64,000 nt of DNA from Apostichopus japonicus (GCF_037975245.1 NC_092577.1:28698398-28762397), one strand, 5' to 3'; shown: positions 10,116-23,450, counted from the first letter of the stretch. Notes: generated by a model not told the origin, from the sequence alone. Made by a program: numbers and translations.

Positions 10116-13100
10116 TAGAAATGTACACTAGGCTGTACATAGTAGAGTCTTAACAAGACTATGCGATACGGGATAAATTATCCCCTGGAGCCTGACAGTA
10201 GGACTAGACCCCTGACGGGTATAAGGATATAGTAGTATTAACTCAGCGCTGTTTAATTGCGCTAATTGATACTATTAAGGATATGTAAGCTCTACCAGTA
10301 ATGATATCGCCAATTAATTACTTCCAGTATGGATATATTTCTTCTATCTGTCAATTCCATCAGCAGAAGTCAGCTCAGGGCATCTTTTTTTGTCCCACGA
10401 CAACCGGGTCTTACAGTTTGCTTGGCTGAACAGCAGAGTTGGTTGTACAAAAAGCAAAAAGGTACACTGCAAACTAATTAACAAAGAATGATCAATTTGT
10501 ACCCTGCAGGAGAGGTGTGTAGGTTTGATGAGTAGAACACCAGCTTTGGGAGCCAGTAAAAAACTCCTATATTTGGGTGGAGTTCAAGACTACAAATATT
10601 GCTGGTTTTATTTCAGTATTTCCAAAGTGACGGAGGATGAAACCAATTCATCATTTGACCCACTCGCGGAGGGGGAGGAGGGATGGGGAGGTAGGGGGAT
10701 TTTAGTTACAATGCAATATGAAATTAATTTTAACCACTAGTCACCCATATTGTAACAGCTTATTTGAGTTGTCCGAACGGAACTTTTGTCTCTTCAGACT
10801 GCCCGACTTAAATAAATTTGTTACCCTTCCTAACTGAAGTTTGTTATACCTCATAATTCTGTGACTTTGGCGGTAGTTACAGATATAGTTAAAGATTATA
10901 TATTTACAAATTTAATGACAGATTATATTTACAGCTAACGTCTTCCTTTTGTCTTCTATATGACAAATTCAATGGAAAGGACTTAATATCCTCAACAAAT
11001 AATATTTTGTTTACCGCAGGTAACTTAGCGACAACAGCCCTGTCATAGATATTAAAAACAAAGCTACAGTAGCCTATATTACTCAATTCTTTTGTTTTTC
11101 CCATTTCATTCAGGGTTATTACACTGTACAGTACTTATCTATTTGGTTAATTTCCCACACTGCATTATATCTTTTGTCTTGTTGCGATATTTATCAAACA
11201 CCGCATTGCCAGCAGCGGTGAACAAACCTTGTGTTTGATTGTTCCAATGATAATATACGCCCTGGGTTTATAACTTACCTATCACTTCCTTTGCCATTGT
11301 GTCAGAACAAAAATTATTGTACTTGTTACCATGGCAATTTAAGAAATCAATAATTTGTTCCGGGTGCAAAATTGTGTCAAAAAAGTCTTTGAAAGCCAAA
11401 AGATTTCTATCACTTTTAAAGTCTGTATGGGAAACCTTATTGCAATTATAATAAGAGGATTATGTAAAAACTCAAAGTTGAGGGAAAAGTGATTCCAATA
11501 GCTTTATTTTGTGTTCTTTTTGTCAATTTTGGCTGCATATCCATGTTATGTACAGTGGTACATGTTGTATGAAAACAAAATTCCCACAAATAATACAATT
11601 TCTTTTTTTAGACTATATATTTAGCCAAATTTGATTTCAAAAAACCAAACACAAGGAGAAATCCTTAAATAGTCAATTCCCTAAATCTCACTTTGAAAAA
11701 TCAAGCCCGGTACTCCCTGTGAATTAAGAGGCCATTAATTCTTCTTTTTAAAAGCCTTTTTTACTAATGTAACTAGATTCATATCTCTATTCACACATGT
11801 ACAGTATCAACACTGTATTATTATCATTATAAATAATCTGTCCTGTTTCCGAGCCCAGAGCATTCCTTCGGGATGTACTTACATCTCAAGCATCATTCCG
11901 TTCAATTGAACTTTAATCAACTTCTTCTCCAGACCTACTTCTCTTAATGACCAGATTGTCTTCCCCAACATCTTTTCTATTTTGTTTTAATTCTTGTCTC
12001 CTTTTTCTTTCTTTTTTTATTCTATCTCCTTTTGTTTTTTTTAATTCTGTTCTTATTTTATCGGCCTTTTTAGTATATTGAACATCCTGTAATGACCAGA
12101 ACAGTTACTTAATATTTACACTATCGATGCAAAGTGTCAGCCCAGAGGGCAAATGACAAAATCCAAGGGCTGTCAATTTTAAAGCAGTTTGATAAAAAAA
12201 TAAATATTGAGCAACGTTTGATACTTCAACGACATGGCTTTGAATGGTTCAATTTTCTCACAAGATAATGTGACATACTGTACTGTATATACTGTACTGT
12301 ACAACAACAAAATCAAGATTTTCAAAGTTTCTGAAATGCAATGAATAAAAGACAAAAGCTTAAGATAAATTATTGTTCCTTGTAAGCTCCAACACTCCAA
12401 GTGGCCAAAGATCTCACACTTTGCACATATTTTCCCCAAGTTTCCAAATATGTGCATGCAAAAATCATAAGTGTATGCAAACTTGAAATACTGTCTGTAC
12501 TTTCAAGATATATTTTATATATATGAGGCTAGCAACTCAAATTTAAAGTTGACATGTTTCAATGTAGTAGGTATGTTTTATTGTACTGTACGCATTCAAG
12601 TACAGTACCTTTTTGTTAACTTACAGACCAGAACATATCATGGTTTGACTACGTCAGGCTAATGTGCGAATTTAAAATGTTCTTTATGCACTGGTTGCAA
12701 AACAAGTGTGTACTGTACATGGCACTTAATTATAATGTGCAGAGATCAGGAGGAACGTTGGTTGAGGAGCACATCAAATTTATTAATTATTAACTAATTT
12801 ACCTTCATATTGATTGCAAAGTCTGGGAGACAATAGGATCAAGAGTAACAGATGAACCAAGATGCACATGTGCCTACAGTAGCAACTGGTTTTAACCTCA
12901 AATAGCTTAGGTCATACTGAAAAACAATTACGCTTACATACAGAAGGGTACAACAGTACAGTCAATTAAAAGCAAAGTATATAATTACCATTCCAGGGTA
13001 TTAATAAACTGTTAAATGCGTCCTTCGGACGGCTCGCTCGGCCAAACGAAACATTGTTTGACCAAGAGAAAGGAAGAGATCTCAAGTGTTGAAGTCTGCA

Positions 13101-13450
13101 ACTGAAATTACATAATGCTGGTAGGCAATGCCATATACAGTACAGTATATATAGGACCATGTACACAATTTGATAAACAGCTCCCTGGTACAGCCTGTAT
13201 GAACTCTAAGGTCGATACTGCACACCTGCCCGCCTACAAATCAGATTAAATTTTGGACTGGTTCTAGTTCATAAACACTAATGCTTTTGTTTTTTATTTT
13301 ATATCCGGGAACATCGACTTTCATAATTGTTTCGCTTGGTGACTTCTGCTGGATCAAGAGACACAATATATACATAATTTCCTTCTATTGATATTTACAA
13401 AAACATTTTTTTTTTTTGGCAGTTGATTCTCATTTCTTTCGACACTATGC
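10116..13450. other. AT-rich non-coding stretch
   Basis: Only short ORFs without recognisable domains are present (for example 10,525-10,740 plus, 12,179-12,457 minus). Several TACTGTACTGTA-like palindromes occur near 12,280-12,300, 12,585-12,610 and 13,138-13,150. No exon with convincing splice sites and conserved content is recognised. Confidence 0.5.
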
Positions 13451-13650
13451 AACAAACATTTAAATATCATTGCTCCTTTAACCATGACACCAACAAACAT
13501 TTAAATATCATTGCTCCTTTAACCATGACACCAACAAACATTTAAATATCATTGCTCCTTTAACCATGACACCAACAAACATTTAAATATCATTGCTCCT
13601 TTAATCATGACACCAACAAACATTTAAATATCATTGCTCCTTTAACCACT
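13451..13650. repeat. Minisatellite, 41-bp unit, about 5 copies
   Basis: The unit starts AACAAACATTTAAATATCAT and ends CCATGACACC. Copies begin at 13,451, 13,492, 13,533, 13,574 and 13,615 (the last partial) and are almost identical, which suggests recent expansion. Confidence 0.95.
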
Positions 13651-14159
13651 AAGTGTCATTGCTACAATTACCTCTAAATGCATCTGTTGCCAAAAATGTT
13701 GAGCTAATTATACTTTTATACAGCCAACTATACAGTGGTTGTTTAATCACACACGCATGCACAAAATTAGTTCGGTTCAATTTCAACCAAGCTATTACCT
13801 GCCGAGTGGGAGCTCTATCAAGTCTAACAACTGTTAAAACCAGAATGCAAAATGCATTGAGGTTTCGATGACTTTAATGCATTAGACTTCTGCTTGTTAG
13901 TATAACCAGAACTAGCTGTTACAATAACACTATGACATGCTAACACAGGTCATTCTACTGTACGTGGTTATACACACCTCCATCAAAAGCAATAGGGTTC
14001 TTGTACTCAATGTTATGAATCCATACACCAAGTATTACAAAACCAAACCAAATCTCTTAATAACTTCGCACATTAGGGTTGCAGAGGAGTCCACTTATGG
14101 ACAAGTTAGATTGGAATATGCCCACGAAACTTCAAATAATCAACTTGAAAGAAGCTAAT

Positions 14160-16200
14160 ACAGGTCACTGGAGGTCAACCTGAGGTCAAAGGTTACCCAA
14201 ATGCAGTTCGACCATTGTATTACAATAGCGTAACTCTCAACCCTGTCTGTGGTAGTTTCACAAGTTATCGGGGAAAAACACACATTTTGACCCATAAATG
14301 ACCTTTGGTGACCTTGGATCACATCACGGTTATTTTTGAATATGTGTCCCTACTTCATTCACAACTTGTCCTAATATACCAGCCATGTCAGACTTCGTGA
14401 CTAGAAGTTGTTGCAAAAATTAGCATAAGTTGGGAGTTTTTGGCACATAATCAACCTTGAATGACCTTGGATGACCTAATGGTTTTTATCAAAAATGTTC
14501 CTCTTGATGATGTGCACTCTGTCCTAAAATCCCAACCTTGATGGACATTTGGTTCTCACGTTATAGCAAAAATACTAGTTTTTGACCCCTAATTGACCTT
14601 TGTTGACCTTGGACCATATTACCGTTATGTTTTGAAATGATCCCTTACCCCATTCACAACTAGTCCCAAAATATCAACCATGTCGGACCCGTCAATGGTA
14701 GTTTCACAAGTTATTGAAAAAAAAAACACATTTTGACCCATAAATGACCTTTGGTGACCTTGGATCACATCACGGTTATCTTTGGAAATGTGTCCCTACT
14801 CCATTCACAACTTGTCCTAATATACCAGCCATGTCAGACTACGTGACTAGAAGTTGTTGCAAAAATTAGCATAAGTTGGGAGTTTTTGGCACATAATCAA
14901 CCTTGAATGACCTTGGATGACCTAATGGTTTTTATCAAAAATGTTCCCCTTGATGATGTGCACTCTGTCTTAAAATCCCAACCTTGAGGGACATTTGGTT
15001 CTCACGTTATTGCAAAAATACTAGTTTTTGACCCCTAATTGACCTTTGTTGACCTTGGATCATATTAACGTTATGTTTTGAAATGATCCCTTACCCCATT
15101 CACAGCTAGTCCCAAAATATCAACCATGTCGGACCCTGTCAGTGGTAGTTTCAAAAGTTATTGAGAAAAAAAAACACATTTTGATCCATAAATGACCTTT
15201 GGTGACCTTGGATCACATCACGGTTATTTTTGAAAATGTGTCCCTACTCCATTCACAACTTGTCCTAATATACCAGCCATGTCAGACTTCGTGACTAGAA
15301 GTTGTTGCAAAAATTAGCATAAGTTGGGAGTTTTTGGCACATAATCAACCTTGAATGACCTTGAATGACCTGATGGTTTTTATCAAATATGTTCCTCTTG
15401 ATGAGGTGCACTCTGTCCTAAAATTTGTTTGGCCTACAATGTACACACATAATGTTATTGCTAGAAATGTATCAAAACCAACCTTTGGCCCCTCATAACT
15501 TGAGAACTGGGTGTCCGATTGAAGCGGGAGTTGGTTTCCTATATTCAGCACAATAAGCTCTATCATATGTCAACAATTTTTAAACTTATCTTTGTTCTGT
15601 TTTGTTTTGCCCCGTATCTCCTAAAATGAGCATATCTTTTAAGATTTGACCTTTGACCTTTTGACCTCGCAGTCAGATGTAGTTTGACACGCTGATTCCA
15701 AAAAGCAACATGACAAGTCTGTGCGACCATCCTAACTGTACTTATTAAAAAACAAAAACATTGACCTCTGATAACTTCGCACACGAAGGTCGCACAGGGG
15801 TCAACTATGGACCATTTTGATCGGAAGGTACCTTTGAGATCCGATTATGGCCACGAAAATTCAAATAACCCAAAAAATTGATAAAGGTCACCGGAGGTCA
15901 ACCTGAGGTCAAAGGTCACCTAGATGCGGGTCGACTCCCTGATTACAATAGCGTAACTCCCAACCTTCACGGACATTTGGTTCTCAAGTTATTGCAAAAA
16001 TACTAGTTTTTGACCCCTAATTGACCTTTGTTGACCTTGGATCACATGACCGTTATGTTTTGAAATGATCCCTTACCCCATTCACAACTGGTCCCAAAAT
16101 ATCAACCATGTCGGATCCTGTCAATGGGAGTTATTGCTTGTTTTAATATTTTGGTTTTTGGCCTCTAACTGACCTTTGGTGACCTTCACAGGCAACACAA
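14160..16200. repeat. Long-period (about 447-bp) repeat rich in TGACCT direct repeats
   Basis: The phrase TGACCTTTGGTGACCTTGG recurs at about 14,299, 14,747 and 15,193, about 447 bp apart, with long stretches of matching sequence between. Partial units flank these (14,165-14,230 resembles 15,890-15,960; 15,960-16,110 resembles 14,540-14,690). Each full unit contains three pairs of TGACCT spaced by 4 bp. No ORF is preserved between copies. Confidence 0.85.
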
Positions 16201-16298
16201 AAAATAGGGCACATCTACTCAATGTGGTACTCATATACACCAAATATTAGATTGGTCCAAGCTTCCCTACTTGAGATACCGTGTTTACAAGCCAGGCG

Positions 16299-16381
16299 TC
16301 ACACACACACACACACACATACATACATACATACATACATACATACATACATACATACATACATACACACATACACACACT
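16299..16381. repeat. Compound (CA)n / (CATA)n microsatellite
   Basis: A CA run is followed by about 12 CATA tetramers and a short CACA tail. The open frames across it on both strands are repeat artefacts. Confidence 0.95.
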
Positions 16382-16834
16382 CTCCGCCTGCATGAATGCA
16401 TAGGTTACGATTTCATCGAAACCAAAAATGTAACCATGGTAACTTGTAATATGATAGCCGGAACTATAATCTACATTGATCATGCAATATACCCTAACTT
16501 GCCACAGTACTCAACCACTTGTTAATTGTAGTTTAAAGGAAATCCAACCCTTGTATCCTAAGTGTTTCATGCTATGTTGCACATATATATAAGCATGATA
16601 ATAGTTGGCACTTAAGTTACATTTAATTACTTCCAGAATACAGGTGTATGTAGAAAACAGCCAAGAAAAAGCTGGTAAGTAAATACTAACAACGATGTGA
16701 AAACAGAATGTGAAAACAGACATTAAACATGTATCCTAAAAATGTACACGACCTTCTGTACAGCATTTAACATACTGTACAGTGTCTGTTACGGAACATC
16801 TATGTTGTACCACCCCCTATTGGGCAACCCCTAT

Positions 16835-16990
16835 TTCGTTTTGTTTCGTTTCGTTTATTCCAGTATAAATTGCATAAAATACAGTTTATAAATAGGAAAA
16901 TGGTGAGTATAATAAATAAAATGTTATGTGCATTCATAAAATGTATAAAAGTTAGGAATCAGTGACCCAATTAGGGAATAAAATTTGTGG
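16835..16990 (-). mobile_element. Possible non-LTR retrotransposon or SINE 3' tail
   Basis: On the minus strand the sequence reads TATACTGGAATAAACGAAAC and then repeats of AAACG. This is a body-plus-pentamer tail typical of 3' ends of invertebrate non-LTR elements. No coding part is attached. Confidence 0.4.
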
Positions 16991-17430
16991 AAACTATACA
17001 AGTTACATCAAATCAAGTCATTTAAAGTGTCATGTTGAATAAAAATAGATGCTCTGTATACAAACGAGTTTCTGAAAACTTGCACCCTACACATACTGTA
17101 CAAAAGAGCTACACAAAAGGACGAACCTGAAAGATAAAAACACATGCACATCAAGAACATGGAAAATTCAAGGATACTGTACTTATATGTGCCAACTAGA
17201 CTGATTATTTACTTCCCTCTGGTCTCAAAAAATCATCGGGGATTGAAACATACCAGGGGCGATTCAAAAAAGATTTAACATACTGCTCATGGTCTAAAAA
17301 TGACAACGTAAGAGTGGTTGAATATATTTCATATGTTACTTGAGTCAGTCACTCATTTGGGACATTTTCTTTTCTATATATGTCATGCTTAAGCAATCCA
17401 TCTAAAAGTATGAATAGTATGAAGCTCAAG

Positions 17431-17701
17431 ATCGTCAGATTTAACTCAGTCCATACTGTCAGTACAAGTTTGGCGTAAGTGAAAACGGAGTCGTAAAAAC
17501 ATGCGTTTTCCTTCGGAATGGTAAATTTGGAAGGAAGAGAGAGAGCAGGGTGACCTGTGGGAGAGGTCACCAGGGGCGCAGTGCTAAAATTATACCAGTG
17601 GCGTCTAGGCAGACTAGGAAATGTGCGTTAGTGTAATAGGAAACAGGTAAGAGAGGAGTGAAGTAAATCGTCAGATTTAACTCAGTCGATACTGTCAGTA
17701 C
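17431..17701. mobile_element. Solo DIRS-like terminus between 35-bp direct repeats
   Basis: A degraded right-terminus-like block (about 17,466-17,666; GGGCGCAGTGCTAAAATTATACC core; tip AACAGGTAAGAGAGGAGTG then GTAAAT) lies between two 35-bp direct repeats, 17,431-17,465 and 17,667-17,701, that differ at one base. Confidence 0.55.
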
Positions 17702-18102
17702 TTGTGCATTGAAGCATAATATATGGGGACAGTATAGAGTGGTATTAGCATTAGAAAACTGGCTGCAGGGATTCACCAGTTACTTCAGTTCAATAGTGGA
17801 TGTAATATTTCAAAAGCTGAATAGCAAATTTGGAAAAAAAACATTTGTTCCAGTTTGTGCACCTATGACGTACAGAACACTCCTTTGCTTCAAGATCACT
17901 ATTTGTCTTTAAAACTTAATTAATGTGAACATCTCAAAAACTGAATGTAAGAATTGCATTCTTAAAACTTGCTGATTTTAGGATTTTCTAGCACTTGACG
18001 ATACTTACAGTACCAGTCTCCAATCTTTGCAAGTGTGTACACTGCCATCTATCTAGACTACTAATCGCACAATTGGGAAATGCTTTAATAGCACTGTACC
18101 AT

Positions 18103-18440
18103 CATCCCACATCCAGGGACACCATCCCCTGTACTCCCATCCTACATCGGGGGACACCATCCCCTGTACCCCCATCCCACATCCGGGGACACTATCCCCT
18201 GTACCCCCATCCCACATCTGGGGACACATCCCCTGTACCCTCATCCCACATCTGGGGACACCATCTCCTGTACCCCCATCCCACATCTGGGGACACCATC
18301 TCCTATACCCTCATCCCACATCTGGGGACACCATCCCCTGTATCCCATCCCACATCCAGGGATACCATCCCCTGTACCCCCATCCCACATCCAGGGACAC
18401 CATCCCCTGTACCCCCATCCCACATCAGGGAACACCATCC
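18103..18440. repeat. Minisatellite, about 35-bp unit, 9-10 copies
   Basis: The unit is a variant of CATCCCACATCTGGGGACAC followed by CATCCCCTGTACCCC. It is strand-asymmetric (C-rich plus strand) and produces overlapping open frames on both strands (17,995-18,546 plus; 18,053-18,438 minus) that are repeat artefacts. Confidence 0.93.
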
Positions 18441-18449
18441 ACGTTCTCC

Positions 18450-21330
18450 TTCCAAATGTACTGTACCTAACGTTCAGAAGTTGACTACCCTGACCCTAGG
18501 AATAAATTTAAAGTACATTCAGTATCTGGAGATTATTCTTGTCTGATGCCCCCGAACAATACAACTTTCCAGTACTACTGTAAACTCCAGCTTAAGCATA
18601 ACTTAGTATCTTTAGGTTTGAAGTTATAAATTTTGAAAAAGAATACATTTATATATTCATACAGCTCTAGTTTGATACAACCTTCCCTGTCCATGATTGA
18701 TCATTCTATCACCATCCCAAGTCCCAAGAGGTTCATGCTGGCAGCAGGTTATAATTGTTCTCCTGCTCTGAAGGAGTGCTAACAAATTACCATACGGGTA
18801 ACGGAATATATATCAAGAATTTACTAACATGTTCACAACAACAGCTCAATTAATAGGACAGTATATATATGTTATATATGGCAGACAAGTTCACTACTGT
18901 ACAATAATTTGAATATTTTATTCAGGCTGGACGACAAAACAAATCTACTGTTCACTAACTGCAAGCTTTTTTTAATTATTATTAAAATGTAATCTCAAAT
19001 TATAATGTCTCACTTTAAAACTGATCTAGAAAGAGAACAGAAGTGATGCGCTTATACTGCTTTATACCCAAATATCATTATTAATCTTAGAGATCCAGTT
19101 AAATTATGGTTCAAGAAAGATTTCGTCAGTGTTTGTAACTATTTAAATATTTCATTCAATATTAAAATATGTATTCTCTTCTACTGTGCACCAAACTGAC
19201 CCAAATAACCATAGCCGCTTCCTACACTGGTACAGCTGCAATTCTGTTACCGTACAAAACCTTGCAGTGACAAAGTTTAATAAAAGGCATAAAATTATTT
19301 TTATGAAATATATATATTCCTGTGTGTAACAGAATACTAATTAAAGGAACTTCCCTCAGCACAATCACCTTAAAACATAATTTTAACACTTTCCACGGGA
19401 AAATGACACCTGTTGCACATCCAGAGTTCACCAATCAAGCAACACTGTACAGAAGTTATATGCAAATTAATAGACCTTGCAAAGTCTGGGAAGATTAGTT
19501 CGCTATGGGAGTTAGCACGCAGATACCTTCGTTACCTTGTTCAAGTGTGTGATCAGGATCTTGTTATACCCTCAGGGAGGTCATAAAGCTGACCCCAGAT
19601 ACTTTACACATTTGAGAACGGGATCTAAGTTGGATGAAAGAGCAAATATTAGGAAAGTCTGAAATGGTCTCGCACTCTCGCTGCTTGTTACAAAATCACT
19701 TGGCTCAACTGTGTTTTTCAGGACGTGTGGGCCGGTCTTTATAGACTTTCATCAGTCTGCATTTATGTGGAAATGACAATAACAGGGCATGTAACCATTT
19801 TTTTTCGGATCACCAAATATGTTGTCCCGGCAACCAAAAGTGAAAGCCCTGGGTCTCCCAGGGACAACCAGACAACATCCTTACAAAGTTGCCTGGGGTC
19901 TAAAATCAAACATCCTCAAAATACTATTATTAAAGATCATAATCAGAACTTTATACATGTTTAAAATTAAATTGCAAATAGTATTACTGTACATATGCTG
20001 CCAAGCAACCAACTACTTTAAGTACCATTTCTTGGGTACAACTAATTCTGTATTGTACACATTCATACAGTAATATTTACTATTTTCACACTAAGCTATC
20101 ATGCATCAAGTGGTTATACTAGTATATCTATAGTGCTCAGCTGCCCAACTGAAATGCAATTTGGCTCTTTACTTGCACTAAATGTGCCCTGGTTCTTTGC
20201 TCACACTGCATGTGTATCAGTTGATATACTACAGTATATATCAGTTGGTATACATGTACATGTCTTTCAAATAAACTTATAATGAACAATTTTACCCCCC
20301 AAAAAACTCTCAATCATATCAATTTGACAGATCTGGTGTAGTAAACACAAAAGGCCATCTCTACCTAACATTACATCCATATCTATGCCACGATGAAAAT
20401 TACCAACAGAGTTTAATTTGTTTCAATTCAGGCTTCTCAATACCATAGTTTGGTTGAAGATCAATAATACAGCCTCAAGACATCCAATCTCAGACTTGGT
20501 TTTTGAAGCAAACAGTGCCTGAGATGGTATTGCTGAACAGTAAACTTAAGCATGTCTTTGTAACAATAGCTTTACGAATTACCATGGCAACAGTCTCTTC
20601 AAACAGGTAAACTAACGATTTTGCGAAAGGCATGAATTGAAATTCCACGCACATCTCGTGTATACTGTAAATGTATGTATGTATGGGTGTGTGTGGGTGC
20701 ATATGTGCATGTGTTGGTATGTGTGAAAGTATGTGCGTATGAGTGTATGCGCATATGCGTGCGTTCGTGTAAGCATGTCTAAGGTTTGGGGTATGTACCA
20801 ATGGCCCAAAATATTGCAGAAATGAAATAAAATAATATAAAAGAAATTCATCATTTCAGCTAGAACAACATGGTCAGTTCATATCTAGAGCACTGATGGA
20901 GAAAGACCTACAGCTGCAGTTAGGCCTACTATGTACAGAGTAGCAAATTTGCTTTCCGCACTAAATACACAAAGTTAGTTCTGTCAATAGTTTGTGATTT
21001 AATTAATATACCACACTTGTGAATGTATGTAAATTTACATACTGTATGTACATGTATGTATGTGTGTGTTTGTGCGTGCATGCTTGCTTGCAATACAGTA
21101 CAATGTATAATTATTCAACATGATAGGATTCAATTAAGATTATATTTCCACTACTACAGTAATATATTCATGAATCAATTCTTCTGAAAAGTTCATGTGC
21201 GCTAACTTCGGAGGAGAATGGGCACAATCACATCTGAGTTGGCCTTCAGTTTTGATCAATAATAAATTTATATACTTCATTCTATTTTATAAGGTCCCCC
21301 CTCCCTGACCATGAACAGTACATGTCATCA
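18450..21330. other. AT-rich non-coding stretch with TG-rich patch
   Basis: No recognisable exon. It includes a TATG/TGTG-rich patch at about 20,670-20,790 and another at 21,040-21,085. ORFs here (20,490-20,854 minus) come from that patch. Confidence 0.5.
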
Positions 21331-21334
21331 AAGG

Positions 21335-21582
21335 ACACCGAAAGGTGTCTGGATGGAAAATCAGATGAGTCGATTCCAACGGATTTGCAGTCCGCTAAGA
21401 AAATTCCTCTCAGACACTTTGGGAGACATAGAATGAGGAGGGCTATACTGACCGGTAGCAACCAGCAGTGACGGCCACTGATGGTATACAGTGTGGAAAT
21501 GGTTACCAATTCCCTCTAGACACGTCGGTAGAGCAAGAACGCTAATGTTGTGAGCAGACAGGTAAGCTAGGAAGCAAAATGT
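21335..21582 (-). mobile_element. Decayed DIRS-like terminal fragment
   Basis: It keeps the order of the terminal family: ACAGTGTGGAAATGGTTACC, CCTCTAGACACG, GGTAGAGCAAGAACG, then GAGCAGACAGGTAAGCTAGG. Divergence is higher than in the 2,938-3,138 copy. Confidence 0.45.
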
Positions 21583-21744
21583 ATCTCCTTTTGGACTGAA
21601 TTTCAGATAAAAAAAGAAAAGTTGATAATTTTAATGAAATCTGCAGCCAGGAATTATACTCTATAACTGTCTCTCGGTGAGTTAAAGGGAAAGTGACCGA
21701 AGCCTCATTCCACGATAGAGCAATTCATTGAAATAGCTGCTTTG

Positions 21745-21875
21745 CTTGTCAATTCAATACAGTACTGTACAGTACCCAGTTAAGTGGATACAGCACAGCA
21801 CAGTACAGTATAGTACTGTATTGTACTATAGGTACTGTACTGTACAGTACCCAGTGCAGTACAGTACAGTACATA
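21745..21875. repeat. GTACTGTACAGTAC-type simple palindromic repeat
   Basis: Many overlapping TACAGTAC / GTACTGTA words, each close to self-complementary, flank the left side of the MITE. The same type resumes at 22,437-22,468, so the MITE inserted into this repeat. Confidence 0.8.
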
Positions 21876-21878
21876 CAG

Positions 21879-22429
21879 TAAGGTGACCAGACGTCCCCGA
21901 TTTTCGGGGACAGTCCCCGATTACAGTGTGCTGTCCCCAATGAACAAGTGTCCCCGAAAATGTCCCCGATTCGTCAAGATGTTCAGGAATTTCGAAAATA
22001 TCTTACATTATTAGTAAAATAATTGTAATTTAAACAAAATTAAGTCAAGTGAGCAGTCGCAGAACGGAACAGGTGGGCCAGTGTAAAGTGGAAACACTGT
22101 TAAAAATATGCTAGATCGATCTAGCACTCGTTCGACCGTATAATTGGCAACTACGGTGACACAACGACACCTATAGTGTGAGCATGAGCAACTCACAAGC
22201 TCTCAAAGAACCACGTAAAGTAAGTAAATTTCATCTAAAAAAAGCTACATTTTTGAAAATAAAATTGATTTAAATAGTGCCTCTAAGTATCACCATTTTA
22301 CATCTAAGCACCTTAGGCACTTGAAAATTTACCAAAGGGGAGGGGGACACCCCCTCCCCTTAGACCCTCCCCCATATTGGTCACGCAATAAATATCCCCG
22401 ATTCAGGTCAAGAAAATATGGTCACCTTA
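21879..22429. mobile_element. hAT-type MITE, 551 bp, with 8-bp target duplication
   Basis: The ends are TAAGGTGACCA and TGGTCACCTTA (inverted). The element is flanked on both sides by the 8-bp repeat ACATACAG (21,871-21,878 and 22,430-22,437). Subterminal GTCCCCGATTTTCGGGGACA-type motifs recur on both sides. An 8-bp duplication plus these ends fits the hAT superfamily. No transposase ORF is present, so it depends on an enzyme made elsewhere. Confidence 0.88.
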
Positions 22430-22437
22430 ACATACAG

Positions 22438-23265
22438 CACAGTACAATACAATACAGTACAGTACATATATGCAACATTTGCAAATTACTATGCATAGCT
22501 GTTCTTTGGCTAACAGAGATTAATTTTAAGCATTAATTTCATGGCCATTTTATGATCTACTACATAGCAGTTTGAGGCCATACATTTATAGTCTCTTCAA
22601 ATAAACAATACCTGTAGTGAAAATTTGTGATATAACAAGTTCTTTTTGGAGGTCAATTTAAGGCTTTTCATTAGTCTAGAAAGCTGAACCCTATTCAGGA
22701 TCAATTGCTTTGTAAGTCCTGCAAAAATTAGGTCCATATGAATTCAATGTTCATGAATGACTGTATGCCTACAGTAATCTGCAATTTTCACGCTTAATTT
22801 CTCAGAGGACAACCTGTGCAATGTCAATCTACAGTATATCTACCAAAATACAATCACAGAAAAAGAATTTAGAGAATCTTGATTTAGACCAATTGTGAAA
22901 GCCTAAGGCATAGAAGGTGCCTTGGGTACAGGTACTTCACCTTGAAAAATATTGACGACAATTGGTACACCAAATAAACAAATAAATGAATTAATCTTAC
23001 GTATATTACGGGGGGAATTTTATCCTCTGAGGAAGAGTTTGCTCTATGAGGTTCTATTTTTGGACCATTGATTGTAGAAATTTTGACAGTTAATTCAGCC
23101 TATATAATTTGTCAGAGCTTGTAAAAGCAGCTTTCTGAGTTTTGTCAAACAATCTTAACAAACTTACAAAATGTTAATCAAAAGCAGGTGCTTTCAGTTC
23201 CATTTCCAACATTTTTTACTAAAGGTTGGATTTTTCTGAGCTAAACTGTTTACCCTGCTAGAGTG
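22438..23265. other. Non-coding stretch
   Basis: It continues the TACAGTAC repeat for about 30 bp, then AT-rich sequence with no recognised gene or RNA. Confidence 0.5.
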
Positions 23266-23269
23266 ATCC

Positions 23270-23450
23270 TGACACTTTAGGTGGTAGAATGAAAAGGAGG
23301 GCGCTTGACCAGAATGGGCATTCACCAGGCGAGTACTGTGCTAACAGGTTAACCAAAGTGCTCTATTGACAGGGTACTGTAGAACGAGAGCGTAGTACAT
23401 GACTTTGTGAGGAGAGAAGGAAGTTAGGAGAGAACTCAGAGAAGTAACTT
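23270..23450 (-). mobile_element. Decayed DIRS-like terminal fragment
   Basis: GGTGGTAGAATGAAAAGGAGG, a TTAACCAAAGTGCTC core, GTAGAACGAGAGCG and a tip with TTGTGAGGAGAGAAGGAAG follow the order of the DIRS right terminus, strongly diverged. Confidence 0.45.

Noticed and set aside
13451..13650. CRISPR-like array
   Set aside because: Units are contiguous with no unique spacers, and the DNA is eukaryotic. It is a plain minisatellite.
17995..18546. 183-residue Pro/His/Thr-rich ORF and its antisense partner
   Set aside because: Both come from the 35-bp minisatellite. They lack splice context and domains.
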